Positions 9,402-18,004 of a stretch of 64,000 bases of DNA are shown piece by piece. Where the stretch lies: contig NZ_FNEM01000011.1 in the NCBI RefSeq assembly GCF_900100175.1, positions 62,001 to 126,000 on the forward strand, written 5' to 3'. The notes below the pieces were generated by a model. It searched no databases. It saw only the letters and a list, made by a program, of their open reading frames with translations, and was not told the origin of the DNA. The DNA comes from Ferrimonas sediminum. GTDB lineage: Bacteria; Pseudomonadota; Gammaproteobacteria; Enterobacterales; Shewanellaceae. The position numbers and the translations under genes are program-made. The first letter of the stretch is position 1, and each line of letters starts with the position of its first letter.

Positions 9402-9734
9402 TTACTCCTTGCCATCAACGGCGCTGACGTCCACCTGGACACCGGCCAGCCTCAGTGATGACGGTCGGTCCGGCGACACAAAAATACTGGTCGATAACCG
9501 GTTGCTGCCGGACAGCATCTCGGTGCTGACCTTAATGCCGGCGCTGTTTTCCTGGGTTAACGCCATAAAAACCAATCGCCCGCCGTTGCCCAATTCGATC
9601 ACCTCAGGCTCTCCGCTGATCAGGCCGATGTCATAACCACCATAGTCGGAACTGATCTGCACCCGGGCGCACGGCTCCTTTGCCATCGCCACTATCGGTA
9701 CCACCGCTGCCAAGAGTACGCTCCACCGTCTCAT
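9402..9734 (-). CDS. Small secreted protein of unknown function
   Basis: 110 aa from the ATG at 9734, which has AAGGAG 5 nt upstream; two in-frame codons before it are GTG. Residues 1-19 form a signal peptide (MRRWSVLLAAVVPIVAMA) with a likely cut before KEPCARVQ. The mature part has one cysteine and beta-strand-like segments (GGYDIGLISGEPEVIELG; LVFMALTQENSAG; SIFVSPDRPSSLRLAGVQV), suggesting a small periplasmic beta-sandwich. No family recognised. It stands alone between the acetyltransferase and the MscS gene. Confidence 0.65.
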   Translation of the reverse strand: MRRWSVLLAAVVPIVAMAKEPCARVQISSDYGGYDIGLISGEPEVIELGNGGRLVFMALTQENSAGIKVSTEMLSGSNRLSTSIFVSPDRPSSLRLAGVQVDVSAVDGKE

Positions 9735-9927
9735 CACCACTCCTTGTCCCTACGCATGCTGTCACCGATTAACATTCACCCTAACGCAAACACTCGGCGA
9801 TGCCTATGGCAACGGGATGAGACCATGGTCGAATTGCCATGAAGACAATTCATGCTGGCTAATCAGGGGATATAAGTGCCGATTAGGGTTGGCATTGCGG
9901 TGACCTCAGGGCACACCGCAACCAAGG

Positions 9928-10770
9928 CTATTTTCCGTCATTAACCAGGGTGACATGACGTTGCGGGAACGGAATCTCGATGTTATTGGCCTGGAGCGCC
10001 TTAAACAGGGCCAGATTGGTCTGAAACTTAATCTGGTAATACTGGGTGTAGGGCACCCAGTACCGCACCCCAAGGGTAATGGCACTGTCGCCAAAGGCGT
10101 TGATGCCAACCTGGGGCACCTGGTGCTTATCCACCTGCGGGCTGTCGCCCAGTACCTCCAGCAAACAGCCGATGGCCTGTTCCGCGTCGCTGTCATAGGC
10201 GATGCCAATCTCCGTCTCCACCAACAGGGTCTCGAATGAGTTGTGCAGCACCTCGCCGACAATGTGCTTGTTGGGAATGCTGATCAACTGGCCATCTTCA
10301 TTGGTGAGCATGGTGAGCCCCAGCTGAATCTCTTTCACCACCCCGCTGACGCCCTGGACTGTGATGGTGTTGCCCACCACAAAGGGACGGGTAATGATGA
10401 TGGTGATGCCGGCGGCGTAGTTGGACAACATGCCCTGCAGCGCCAGCCCTGCCCCCAGTGACGCGGCACCGATGGTGGCCACCAGCGGCGTTACACTGAT
10501 CCCCAGTTTACCCAGGGCGATGATGCCAATCAGCACAATCACCAGCACTTTGACGATGTTGGCCACGAAGGTCGACAGGGTCACGTCGATCTCATGGCGG
10601 GTCATCAGTGCCAGCACCGCCTTTGAAACCTTGCCACCTACCCACACCCCCACCAGGAAGATGACCATCGCCCCCAGTAACTGGAAGCTGTAATTAACCA
10701 GAAATTCAGTGACCAGCCGATACACGGTTTCCATCTGTGCCAGTTCCTGGTCCAACATGCTTTCTGCCAT
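9928..10770 (-). CDS. mscS: Small-conductance mechanosensitive channel (MscS family)
   Basis: 280 aa, the size of E. coli MscS (286 aa). Two hydrophobic segments occupy about residues 20-90. The pore helix TM3 is GAASLGAGLALQGMLSNYAAGITIIITRPF, with the Gly/Ala packing pattern of MscS. The cytoplasmic beta domain follows (VGNTITVQGVSGVVKEIQLGLTMLTNEDGQLISIPN), then the cage domain ending IPFPQRHVTLVNDGK. It gates on membrane tension to release solutes during osmotic downshock. A GGGGGAAAC site precedes the ATG. Confidence 0.92.
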   Translation of the reverse strand: MAESMLDQELAQMETVYRLVTEFLVNYSFQLLGAMVIFLVGVWVGGKVSKAVLALMTRHEIDVTLSTFVANIVKVLVIVLIGIIALGKLGISVTPLVATIGAASLGAGLALQGMLSNYAAGITIIITRPFVVGNTITVQGVSGVVKEIQLGLTMLTNEDGQLISIPNKHIVGEVLHNSFETLLVETEIGIAYDSDAEQAIGCLLEVLGDSPQVDKHQVPQVGINAFGDSAITLGVRYWVPYTQYYQIKFQTNLALFKALQANNIEIPFPQRHVTLVNDGK

Positions 10771-10816
10771 TGCTCGTTTCCCCCTTACTCGATCCCGGTG
10801 GCCGCACCCTTAAAGG

Positions 10817-13800
10817 TTAGCCAACGCTTTCCACTTCCCCAACCTCGGAAACCCGATAGTTGGCCGCCAGTCGACTGACACCCAGGCCATTGACCTTGCT
10901 CACTTTGATCTGCACACCGATGCGCTCTTTCATCGCCTCGATGTGGCTGATGACACCGATCATCTTACCCGATGCGTTGAGGGCATCCAGGGCATCGAGG
11001 GCGGTATCCAGAGTCTCCCCGTCCAGGGTGCCGAAGCCCTCATCCAGGAACAGCGAATCGATGCTGGTCTTGTGGCTGACCAGATCCGACAACCCCAGCG
11101 CCAGCGCCAGACTCACCAGAAAACTCTCGCCGCCGGACAGGGTTCGAGTATCGCGAACCACGTCTCCCTGCCAGGTGTCTTTAATCTGCAGCGCCAGATC
11201 GTCGCCGAGGCGACGGCTGAGCTGATAGCGGCCATGCAGGCGCTGCAGCTGCAGGTTAGCCAGGTACACCAGATGATCCAGCGTCAGTCCCTGGGCAAAC
11301 TTGCGGAACTTGTCCCCTTCGCGGGAGCCGATCAGGCTGTTGAGGTGCGCCCAGTCATCGACACTGGCTTTACTGGCTTCGATCTCCGCCAGCAGATCGG
11401 ACAACGATTCCCGACGGCGGGCGTCCTCATCCAGCTGCTGCTTGACCTCGCCCATGGCACTGATCAGCATTCGGCTGGACTCGCTCAGTTGGGCCATGGA
11501 GTCGTTGATCTCCGCCAATGTCAGTGTCGGTGCCAGCGCCGGCGGCCGTTGGTCACGGTGTGCCGTCAGCCGCAGTTCCGACTCCTTAACCAGGGCTTCG
11601 CAGCCGGCCTGATCCCGCTCCAGCTGTTGCTTCAACTGCTGCAGCTGCGCCTTTTGCTCCGGCTCCAGCAGCGCCTGCTCCAGCTGGCTCTGGCTGGCGA
11701 ACATCGACAGCGCCAGCTCGCCCTGCAGTGCTTTTCTTGACTCGGTCCAGCGATCGGTCAGCTTGTGGCCGTCCTGCTTGAGCTGCTCGCACTGCCCCTG
11801 CAGCTGGGCACTCTGTTGCTGCGACTGCTGTTGCAGCTGCTGTTGCTGCTGCAACTGCTCGGAGGCAGCGGTCAGGGCCTCGGCCACACGCTGGCGTTCG
11901 GCGTCCACCTCGGTGTCACCAAACAGCTCCGTGCGCTGGGCCCTGAGCTGCGACTGCTGCTCGGCTGTCGTCGCCAGCACTGCCTCGGCGCCCTCTTTCT
12001 CCAGCGCCTGCAGCTGCAGTTTCTCCTGCGAAGACGCCAGCTTCTGCTCCAGCCCGGATCGCTCGGTTACCAGTTGTTGCTGAGCCTGGCTGGCCAGCTG
12101 CCAGCGCTCCCAGGCCCGGGTCTGCTCAGCCAGCCACGCCTCAATACCGTCATCACCGGGCAAGGCCATTCCCAGTTGTTGCAGCTGAGGCTCCAGGGTT
12201 TGCAACAACTGGGTGCTGTCGACCTCAACCTGCTGCAACTGGGCGGTAAGCGACTGATGCTGCTGCTCCAGCGTGGCCACCGCAGAGCGGGCCTGGTTCA
12301 GGGCCAACTCCTGCTGATGCTTGGTTTCTGCCGCGTCGGCGGCCTGTTGCTGTGCCTGCTGTTGAGCCTGCTGCAGCTGGGCCAGTTTGGCCAGTTGCGC
12401 CTCAATCTCGGCCTTTTGCTGCTTACAGCGCTGCAGGTAGGTCTCCAGGCGCTGGCTGTCGCGAATGCTGGGGCCGCTGCCGATATTGAGCGCCAGGCAC
12501 TGCTGCTGCCACTGCTGCTCCAGCTCCGCCAACCGCTGGCCGGCTTGCTGATGCTGCTCATCGGCGGCTTGCAGCGCCTGCTGGCCGTGCTCCTGGCGGG
12601 TTTTCAGCTCGACGCCGTCACTGCGCAGGGTTTCCACCTGGGCCTGTAGCACATCCCGGCGGCGCTCGGTGTCGCTGATCTCGATGGCCTGATACTCGGC
12701 AATGGCCGGATGCTCGGTGGCCCCGCACAGGGGGCAGGCCTGGCCGGACTGCAGCTGTTGCCTCTGCGCCTCCAGCGAGGCGATCTTGCGCTCCTGCTCC
12801 AGCAGGGTGGTGACATCCTTAAGCTGCTGCGCCTGAGCCTTATAGTCCTGGCGCTTGTGCTTAAGCTGGGACTCAATCTCGGACTGGGCTGCTTTCAGGG
12901 TCTGGCGGGACGCCTCCAGCTCACCAGCTTGCTGACTCTGCTCCCCAAACTGTCGGTTTAGCTGCGTCAGCTGCGCCCGGCCATCGACCCCCTCATCCAG
13001 CTGGGTCAACTTGTGCCGCAGTGCCGGCTCGTCCATCTCGGTCTGCGCCTGGGTCAGCGCCTGCTTCGCCTGTTCGAGCACCGTTTGCGTCTGCTGCCAG
13101 TCGGCCTGGCTCTGCTCGCACCGGGGCGCCAATGACTGGGCGGCCTGCTGTTGTTCGGTCAGGCTGACGGTAACGCTGGACAGTTCTGGCTGAAGCTTCT
13201 TCTGTTGCTGCTGCCACTGCTGCAGCTGATTCAGCTGGGTCTGCCAGGCGGACAGATGGCTGCCCAGCTGACTGTGGTGCTGGTGGGCCTGCAGATAGGT
13301 TTCACTGTGGCTGAGCTTCTCCAGCAGCCGGGCCAGGGCCTGGTCACTGTCCTGCACCCGCTCCCTGGACTCCTGCCAGGCGAGGCGGCGTTTCTCCAGC
13401 TCCACTTTGGCCTGCTGGTGCTGGCTATTCAGCTGCGCCAACTGGGTGTCGATAGGGATCACCTTGGCCAGCAGCGATTCACACCGCTCCTTGTCGGCCT
13501 GGGCCTTTGACAGCGCCTGCTGCGCCGCCAGATACGCCTGTTGGGCCTTCTCGCCCTCCAGCTTCCACTGCAACAACGCTTTTTTGCGACTCTCCAGCTC
13601 GCGGTTGTGCTCCGCCACGGCCAGCTCATGCTGGCGAACCTCGTTGAGGCGCGGCCGTAACCGCTCGGCGGGTTCACTGCGGGCCAGCGTGGTCAGGGCC
13701 GGTTGCTGCTGCTGTGCCTCATCCTTACTCTTCTGCAGCTGCGCCTGGGCCTGGGTTTTGGCCGCGTCCAGATCCGCCTCGGTCTGCAGCCAGCGCTGCT

Positions 13801-14530
13801 GCCCTTTCAGCTCGGTGATCTGCACCTGCAGCCCCTGCTCCTTGAGGCGATCGGCGCCGCGGCGCGACTGCAGTTGCTCCCGCTGCTCATCGCTGAGCAG
13901 GTCCACCCCTTCGGCGCGGGCCTTAAGGGTCTCCAGCTGCTGGCGAGCCTGTTTATGGTTCTCAAACACCTGCTCGGAGATGCGGCCGTAGATCTCGGTG
14001 CCGGTCAACTCCTCCAGCAGTTCGGCCCGCTCGTTGGCGCTGGCATTGAGGAAGGCGGCAAACTGCCCCTGGGACAGCAACATCGATTTGGTAAAACGGG
14101 CAAAATCCAGGCCGGTGAGCCTGGACACCAGCTCCAGCTTGTCTTTGATCTTCTCCGCCAGGATGCTGTCGTCCGCCACCCGGGCCAGCTCTACCATCGG
14201 CGGCTGCAACTTGCCATCGGCGGCCAGGCGGGCGCGGCGTTGGCTCCAGTACGCCCGGTAGGCCTCCCCTTTCACCTCGAACTCCACCTCCGCCAGGCAT
14301 TCGCCACAGCCGCGGGTCATCAGTTCGTTCTGGGTCGGGGACACCGACAGCCTCGGTGTCTGGTGGTACAGCGCCAGGCAGATGGCGTCCAACAGCGTGG
14401 TTTTCCCTGCGCCGGTGGGGCCGGTAATGGCAAACAGGCCGTTGCTGGCAAACGGCTCCTGAGTGAAATCGATTTTCCACTCCCCCTTGAGGGAGTTGAG
14501 GTTCTTAAACCGCAGCGACAGAATTTTCAT
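10817..14530 (-). CDS. sbcC: Exonuclease SbcCD, SMC-like ATPase subunit SbcC
   Basis: 1237 aa Rad50-type ATPase that works with SbcD to cut hairpins and DNA ends. Walker [15 protein letters not shown] is near residue 38, the zinc hook CPLCG near residue 597, and the ABC signature ([22 protein letters not shown]) plus Walker [16 protein letters not shown] near the C-terminus. Between them lie two long, Gln/Leu-rich coiled coils. The Gln richness explains long antisense open frames on the other strand. The start ATG overlaps the sbcD stop by 4 bp. Confidence 0.97.
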   Translation of the reverse strand: MKILSLRFKNLNSLKGEWKIDFTQEPFASNGLFAITGPTGAGKTTLLDAICLALYHQTPRLSVSPTQNELMTRGCGECLAEVEFEVKGEAYRAYWSQRRARLAADGKLQPPMVELARVADDSILAEKIKDKLELVSRLTGLDFARFTKSMLLSQGQFAAFLNASANERAELLEELTGTEIYGRISEQVFENHKQARQQLETLKARAEGVDLLSDEQREQLQSRRGADRLKEQGLQVQITELKGQQRWLQTEADLDAAKTQAQAQLQKSKDEAQQQQPALTTLARSEPAERLRPRLNEVRQHELAVAEHNRELESRKKALLQWKLEGEKAQQAYLAAQQALSKAQADKERCESLLAKVIPIDTQLAQLNSQHQQAKVELEKRRLAWQESRERVQDSDQALARLLEKLSHSETYLQAHQHHSQLGSHLSAWQTQLNQLQQWQQQQKKLQPELSSVTVSLTEQQQAAQSLAPRCEQSQADWQQTQTVLEQAKQALTQAQTEMDEPALRHKLTQLDEGVDGRAQLTQLNRQFGEQSQQAGELEASRQTLKAAQSEIESQLKHKRQDYKAQAQQLKDVTTLLEQERKIASLEAQRQQLQSGQACPLCGATEHPAIAEYQAIEISDTERRRDVLQAQVETLRSDGVELKTRQEHGQQALQAADEQHQQAGQRLAELEQQWQQQCLALNIGSGPSIRDSQRLETYLQRCKQQKAEIEAQLAKLAQLQQAQQQAQQQAADAAETKHQQELALNQARSAVATLEQQHQSLTAQLQQVEVDSTQLLQTLEPQLQQLGMALPGDDGIEAWLAEQTRAWERWQLASQAQQQLVTERSGLEQKLASSQEKLQLQALEKEGAEAVLATTAEQQSQLRAQRTELFGDTEVDAERQRVAEALTAASEQLQQQQQLQQQSQQQSAQLQGQCEQLKQDGHKLTDRWTESRKALQGELALSMFASQSQLEQALLEPEQKAQLQQLKQQLERDQAGCEALVKESELRLTAHRDQRPPALAPTLTLAEINDSMAQLSESSRMLISAMGEVKQQLDEDARRRESLSDLLAEIEASKASVDDWAHLNSLIGSREGDKFRKFAQGLTLDHLVYLANLQLQRLHGRYQLSRRLGDDLALQIKDTWQGDVVRDTRTLSGGESFLVSLALALGLSDLVSHKTSIDSLFLDEGFGTLDGETLDTALDALDALNASGKMIGVISHIEAMKERIGVQIKVSKVNGLGVSRLAANYRVSEVGEVESVG

Positions 14531-15774
14531 GACGACGCCTCCTGCTCGGTGTCGGTGTGTTGCAGCTGTTCCACCACCTGTGCGAACAGGGTATTGAGCC
14601 GCTCTTTTCGCACCTCGCCCTGATCGCCATCAAAGGTTTCATCCTGCAAACGGCGGGCAAACACCTCGTCGATGCTCAGCTCCGCCAGCGTCTCCTTCTG
14701 TTGCTGCTCCAGAGCGCCGCGCTGCTGGCCTCGGGCCCGCCTGAGCAGCAGCACCTCCACCGGCAGGTCGGCAATCAGGGCTTCGATGCGCTGCTGAAGA
14801 TCGTTGAGGTAGTCGTCGCTGACCACCTCGATGTCCAGCCACACTGGCGCAGAGCCGTCATGATCGGCAAACTGCTGCAACGACTCCTGAATCTGGGCCA
14901 GGTCGCCCTTGACCACCGCCATGGGCTGAAAACGGGGGATCTCCACCGGGGTGACCGAGCCCAGCCGGCCCTGGTCGAACTCCACCATCAGCACCGACTT
15001 GGCGCAGGAGAGCTCGTCAAAACTCAACGGAATGGGGGAGCCGCTGTAGCGAATGTGCTCAGATTCGGTGACCCGCTGGCTGCGATGGATGTGGCCCAGG
15101 GCCACGTAATCGGCGCCGGGAAACTGACTGGCCGAGAATGCGTCCAGGGTGCCCACATAGATATCCCGCACCGACTCGCTGCAGGAGGCACCAATGGTGG
15201 TCAGGTGGCCGGTGGCGATGATGGGCAGCGCCAGATCCAGCTCGGCGCGGCGCTGCTGCGCTAACGCAAATACCTGCTGGTAGTGATCGGCGATCCCCTG
15301 CTGCAGCGCCTGGCGCTTTTGCTGGTCGTCCAGGCCGGCGCTGCTGCGCATCACATCACGGGGACGCAGAAACGGCACCGCGCACACCAACGCACCCACC
15401 TGCCCCTGTTTGTCTTTTAGCTCGAGCACCTGCTGACCGAGGTCATCGGCGGGCGCGGCGACCACCTGGGTATTCATGTACGCCAGCAGTTCACGGCTCT
15501 CATTCAGGGTGGCCACCGAATCGTGGTTTCCGGCCAACACCACCAGCTGACAGCCCTGTTTCTGCATCGCCACCACCAGCGCATTGTACAGCTCGCGGGC
15601 ATAGGAGGGCGGCGTGCCGGTATCAAAGATGTCACCGGCAACGATAACAGCATCGATACTCAGTTCATGAATCTGGCCCATCAGCCAATCAAAGAAGGCG
15701 AAATGCTCTAGTGCCCGGCTTTTATTATAAAAGTGCTGACCCAGGTGCCAGTCAGAGGTGTGGAGTATGCGCAT
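14527..15774 (-). CDS. sbcD: Exonuclease SbcCD, nuclease subunit SbcD
   Basis: 415 aa Mre11-type metallophosphoesterase. Metal-binding motifs are in order: [13 protein letters not shown] (D, H), [11 protein letters not shown] (D), LAGNHDS (N, H), ATGHLTTIG (H) and ALGHIHRSQ (H, H). The C-terminal capping and SbcC-interacting region is about residues 270-400. First gene of the sbcDC operon, coupled to sbcC by ATGA. Transcription probably starts in the 117-bp gap before 15892. Confidence 0.97.
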   Translation of the reverse strand: MRILHTSDWHLGQHFYNKSRALEHFAFFDWLMGQIHELSIDAVIVAGDIFDTGTPPSYARELYNALVVAMQKQGCQLVVLAGNHDSVATLNESRELLAYMNTQVVAAPADDLGQQVLELKDKQGQVGALVCAVPFLRPRDVMRSSAGLDDQQKRQALQQGIADHYQQVFALAQQRRAELDLALPIIATGHLTTIGASCSESVRDIYVGTLDAFSASQFPGADYVALGHIHRSQRVTESEHIRYSGSPIPLSFDELSCAKSVLMVEFDQGRLGSVTPVEIPRFQPMAVVKGDLAQIQESLQQFADHDGSAPVWLDIEVVSDDYLNDLQQRIEALIADLPVEVLLLRRARGQQRGALEQQQKETLAELSIDEVFARRLQDETFDGDQGEVRKERLNTLFAQVVEQLQHTDTEQEASS

Positions 15775-15855
15775 CAGGTTGGTCGCAAAGCGTAATGGAA
15801 AAACAAAAGGATACCCCTAATCCGGACTCGGATACAGGGTGTGGAACATCAATAT

Positions 15856-15884
15856 TTCGGACTCACGGCCCTCATGAGTCCGAA
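15856..15884 (-). terminator. Perfect 10-bp hairpin after the nitroreductase gene
   Basis: Arms TTCGGACTCA (15856-15865) and TGAGTCCGAA (15875-15884) are exact inverted repeats around a 9-nt loop, just downstream of the nitroreductase stop at 15892. There is no long T-run on either strand, so termination activity is inferred from position. Confidence 0.45.
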
Positions 15885-15891
15885 CCAGTGA

Positions 15892-16440
15892 TTACAACCG
15901 TTTTACAAACCCTGTCCCGTCCAGGGCCCGCTTGGGGGTTACCTTGATGACCGGCGTGCCCAGGTACAAAAAGCCGACAATCTGATCCTCGCCGTCCACT
16001 TTCAACGCCCGGCGCACCACAGGGTCGGTGGCATAGCTGCCGGTGCGCCAGATTCCGCCCAGCCCCTGGGCCTGAGCCGCCATCTGCATCGCCATCACCG
16101 CACAGCCGGCGCTGAGGTGCTGCTCCATGGCCGGCACTTTTGGGTGCTCGCTCACCCGCGACACCACGGTGATCACCACCGGTGCCCGGGTCGGCAACAA
16201 CCGTGCCCGCGCCAGCGCCTCGCCCTGCTCTCCCCGGGCCTGGGCCGCTTCAAAAAAGATCTCCCCCAACCGGTTCAGCCCCTCATCCTGGGCAAGAATG
16301 AACTCCCAGGGGGTCAGCCCGGCGTGATCCGGCACTCGCGCACCGGCATTGAAAATCACATCCAACTGCTGAGGCGTGGGCGCAGGAAGCGTCAGGCGGG
16401 GGCTGGAGTGTCGAGTGGTCAGGAGTGTCAGGGCATCCAT
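15892..16440 (-). CDS. Nitroreductase family protein (YdjA-like)
   Basis: 182 aa FMN-dependent nitroreductase-fold protein, close in length and motifs to E. coli YdjA (183 aa). Seen: the N-terminal TTRHSSPRLTLPAP segment, PDHAGLTPWEFIL, the central MQMAAQAQGLGGIWRTG helix and the C-terminal FLYLGTPVIKVTPKRA. YdjA-type proteins bind FMN as dimers; the physiological electron acceptor is unknown. The ATG at 16440 has AAGGAAAGG 2-3 nt upstream. It is the last clearly core gene before the accessory island to its right. Confidence 0.9.
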   Translation of the reverse strand: MDALTLLTTRHSSPRLTLPAPTPQQLDVIFNAGARVPDHAGLTPWEFILAQDEGLNRLGEIFFEAAQARGEQGEALARARLLPTRAPVVITVVSRVSEHPKVPAMEQHLSAGCAVMAMQMAAQAQGLGGIWRTGSYATDPVVRRALKVDGEDQIVGFLYLGTPVIKVTPKRALDGTGFVKRL

Positions 16441-16486
16441 TGCCTTTCCTTAATTGAGAATCAGTTACCAGAATACTCTACCAAAG

Positions 16487-16714
16487 TCAGGCGGGGTTTC
16501 CTAAATCGAAGTCACCTGGCTGCCAAAGCGGGATTTGACCATCGAACCAAGTGACTGGGCTGGATTGCGCCACAAACTGGGACCACTCCCCTTTAAACCA
16601 ATCGCGTAAAGGTGTAGCGTTAACGCCCGAAAAATCAGTTAGATAGCTGAGCACACAGTTACAGTGGCGCGTATTCACACTCGCCACATGGCGGAGCTCG
16701 GCCAAGTATCCCAT
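16487..16714 (-). CDS. Unassigned small ORF at the island border
   Basis: 75 aa open frame, MGYLAELRHVASVN to PGDFDLGNPA, with no recognised family and no convincing ribosome binding site. It contains three Trp residues and an aromatic centre (DWFKGEW) that is unusual for random sequence. About 45 bp upstream on the same strand is a GCGCG-TTAGTG word like an integron crossover site, so it could be an eroded cassette gene read leftward. It may also be non-coding. Confidence 0.25.
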   Translation of the reverse strand: MGYLAELRHVASVNTRHCNCVLSYLTDFSGVNATPLRDWFKGEWSQFVAQSSPVTWFDGQIPLWQPGDFDLGNPA

Positions 16715-16749
16715 TTGCGAATGCCATTACCCTTTAATTTCAGCAATTT

Positions 16750-16790
16750 AGAGGTTTGCATTCACTAACGCGCAGGCGAGCCAAACCTCT
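16750..16790. repeat. Inverted repeat in the accessory island
   Basis: AGAGGTTTG (16750-16758) and CAAACCTCT (16782-16790) are perfect 9-bp arms around a 23-nt loop holding CACTAACGCGC, whose minus-strand reading is GCGCGTTAGTG. It could be a hairpin terminator or part of a leftward attC-like site. No T-run follows. Confidence 0.5.
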
Positions 16791-16806
16791 GTCCATCCAC
16801 ACAGGA

Positions 16807-17007
16807 TCAGCGGAGCGCCGCTTTTAAGCGAGCCGGATCCGCCTTTCGTGCTGTGGCGATAACGGCCATGTCCGGTATAAAGCGCTTAATAACAACAATT
16901 TCGCCCTGGTTCCTGGCAACCCGCATGGAATGATAGGCGGCGGGTTTCGAAAGATAAAAGGCGGTAAAGCCGCCGCATAATAAGCTGTTTTGGGCACGCC
17001 AGATCAA
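16807..17007 (-). CDS. Doubtful small ORF behind a LexA box
   Basis: 66 aa open frame from a TTG at 17007. The C-terminal half (MRVARNQGEIVVIKRFIPDM and DPARLKAALR) reads like a real, basic protein, and an internal ATG would give about 36 aa. The TTG lies 1 bp from a -10-like TATACT (17014-17009), so it cannot be the start if that promoter is used, and a terminator-like hairpin lies inside the frame at 16974-16949. Either a short SOS-regulated peptide or a non-coding transcript; family not recognised. Confidence 0.3.
   Translation of the reverse strand: MIWRAQNSLLCGGFTAFYLSKPAAYHSMRVARNQGEIVVIKRFIPDMAVIATARKADPARLKAALR
16949..16974 (-). terminator. Terminator-like hairpin inside the LexA-box transcript
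   Basis: On the minus strand GGCGG (16974-16970), loop CTTTA and CCGCC (16964-16960) are followed by TTTTATCTTT. This would end a transcript of about 50 nt starting near 17002. Confidence 0.5.
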
Positions 17008-17023
17008 CAGTATAGCCCAACAT

Positions 17024-17043
17024 TACTGTATGTTTATACAGTA
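17024..17043. promoter_or_regulatory. LexA-binding site (SOS box)
   Basis: TACTGTAT-GTTT-ATACAGTA matches the E. coli LexA consensus in all eight outer bases on each side; only the central four differ. It lies just upstream (minus strand) of a -10-like TATACT at 17014-17009, so leftward transcription is probably repressed by LexA. Confidence 0.85.
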
Positions 17044-17107
17044 ATGTTTGGAGCTAATAGCTCATACGTCTAGCGATGATTTCCCATTTATGACACGCTT
17101 GAAGCGC

Positions 17108-17161
17108 AGCCGTACACGGAGAAGCGAGCTTGCTCGCGGATACGGCTTGGCAAGCTTCAAG
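17108..17161. repeat. Long nested hairpin upstream of the first cassette
   Basis: GCTTGAAGC (17108-17116) pairs with GCTTCAAGC (17153-17161). Inside it GCCGTA pairs with TACGGC, and the tip GCGAGC-TTGCTCGC is also self-complementary, giving a 54-nt imperfect hairpin. The rest of 17044-17319 shows no convincing gene. Function unknown; a structured RNA or part of a recombination site are both possible. Confidence 0.55.
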
Positions 17162-17318
17162 CAAAGGATAAAACCATCGTCGCCTGCTGGCGGCTGAGCG
17201 CACGACAAGTTGGGCACCGGTAGTTCCAGCCCGAGTGGGCGTCGACTTTAGCGGTTGTCTCTACTACCCAAAACAAGCAGCACAAGCGGACGCTGAAAAA
17301 CGCGCCGCTTTGCCGAGC

Positions 17319-17325
17319 GTTATGT
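17319..17325 (+). other. Cassette crossover site (R' core) before cassette 1
   Basis: GTTATGT preceded by GAGC fits an integron right-hand core, with cleavage after G17319. Its reverse complement ACATAAC is found exactly at 17878-17884, the left core of the attC that closes the same cassette, as expected for a circularisable cassette. The matching left arm of the preceding attC was not found. Confidence 0.65.
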
Positions 17326-17998
17326 TTCTAAAGGTAAAATATGGATATTAATCGTATCGCTCAGATAATCTGCTCTGTGGCTGAGAGTGAAAATAAAGAA
17401 CTATCTGATATTGCACAGGAAGGTATATTTCATATGCCTGAGTTAGCTTTTGCATATGAATGCGGTAAGGCAATTATCAAAGAATCAAAGAGTATCTTTG
17501 GTGAAACGACAGTTGAATGGTGTAGGGAATGTGATCTTAAAAATGGCGGACCAACTGATTTAGTTTTTAAATTGGATTCTGGTTATATAGTAGCAATTGA
17601 ATTTAAGTTGCGAGATACGACGACGGCATATCAAAACGATATTGAAAAACTTGGTCGGATAAAAGAAGAAAAGTGTATTCGATTATTTTGTGCTTTAGTT
17701 GACGTATTTAAGCATCAATTACCTGACGATGGTCGCCAAGCACACATTGAATGTTTAGCTAATTATCAAGTAAAGCCACTTCATAAAGTAACGTTCGATA
17801 CCAAACAAAGTAGGTATGTTAAACCTGTATCTTGTGTAGCGTGCGTTTGGGAAGTTGGTCAGTCGTTGTAGGTCGAAACATAACAATCGCATCAACACGA
17901 TTTGCTACACTCGGCGTTGTCAGTTTGCCTTTAGTTACAGTGACTAAGGCGGTAAAATTCAGGTAAGTCTGTATAGTAGCAAACGTGTTATGCAGGCG
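17320..17998 (+). mobile_element. Integron gene cassette 1
   Basis: A 679-bp unit from the crossover after G17319 to the crossover after G17998, holding one ORF (17341-17871) and a 3' attC. It is clearly AT-richer than the core genes on either side. The first bases of the cassette (TTATGT) are the complement of its own attC left core, the diagnostic sign of a real gene cassette. No integrase gene is seen in this window, so the array is a CALIN-type cluster or the distal part of an integron. Confidence 0.75.
17341..17871 (+). CDS. Cassette-encoded PD-(D/E)XK nuclease-like protein
   Basis: 176 aa protein of unassigned family, 21 bp after the cassette boundary, with AAAGG 7 nt before the ATG. 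A PD-(D/E)XK-like active site can be read: PTDLVF (Asp73), then IVAIEFKL (Glu87, Lys89) across a beta hairpin, with a possible upstream helix Glu in PELAFAYE. That order is typical of restriction-type and repair nuclease folds. A DTTTAYQNDIEKL helix follows, as in other members. The C-terminus has several Cys (VSCVACVW). Codon and base use are AT-rich compared with neighbours. Nuclease fold is a motif-level inference. Confidence 0.7.
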   Translation: MDINRIAQIICSVAESENKELSDIAQEGIFHMPELAFAYECGKAIIKESKSIFGETTVEWCRECDLKNGGPTDLVFKLDSGYIVAIEFKLRDTTTAYQNDIEKLGRIKEEKCIRLFCALVDVFKHQLPDDGRQAHIECLANYQVKPLHKVTFDTKQSRYVKPVSCVACVWEVGQSL

Positions 17999-18004
17999 TT
18001 AGGC
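17878..18004 (+). repeat. attC recombination site of cassette 1
   Basis: 127-bp site. Left core ACATAAC (17878-17884) and right core GTTAGGC (17998-18004; cleavage after G17998). The arms pair over 18 bp: GCAT, AACACG and TTTGCTAC at 17889-17908 with GTAGCAAA, CGTGTT and ATGC at 17976-17993. Two unpaired bases, C17893 and A17900, lie on one arm only, matching the extrahelical bases that let integrase choose the bottom strand. The length resembles Vibrio cholerae repeats (about 120-130 bp). Confidence 0.85.

Noticed and set aside
11765-12649. Leu-rich open frame on the plus strand
   Set aside because: Caused by Gln/Ala-rich coiled-coil codons of sbcC read in reverse.
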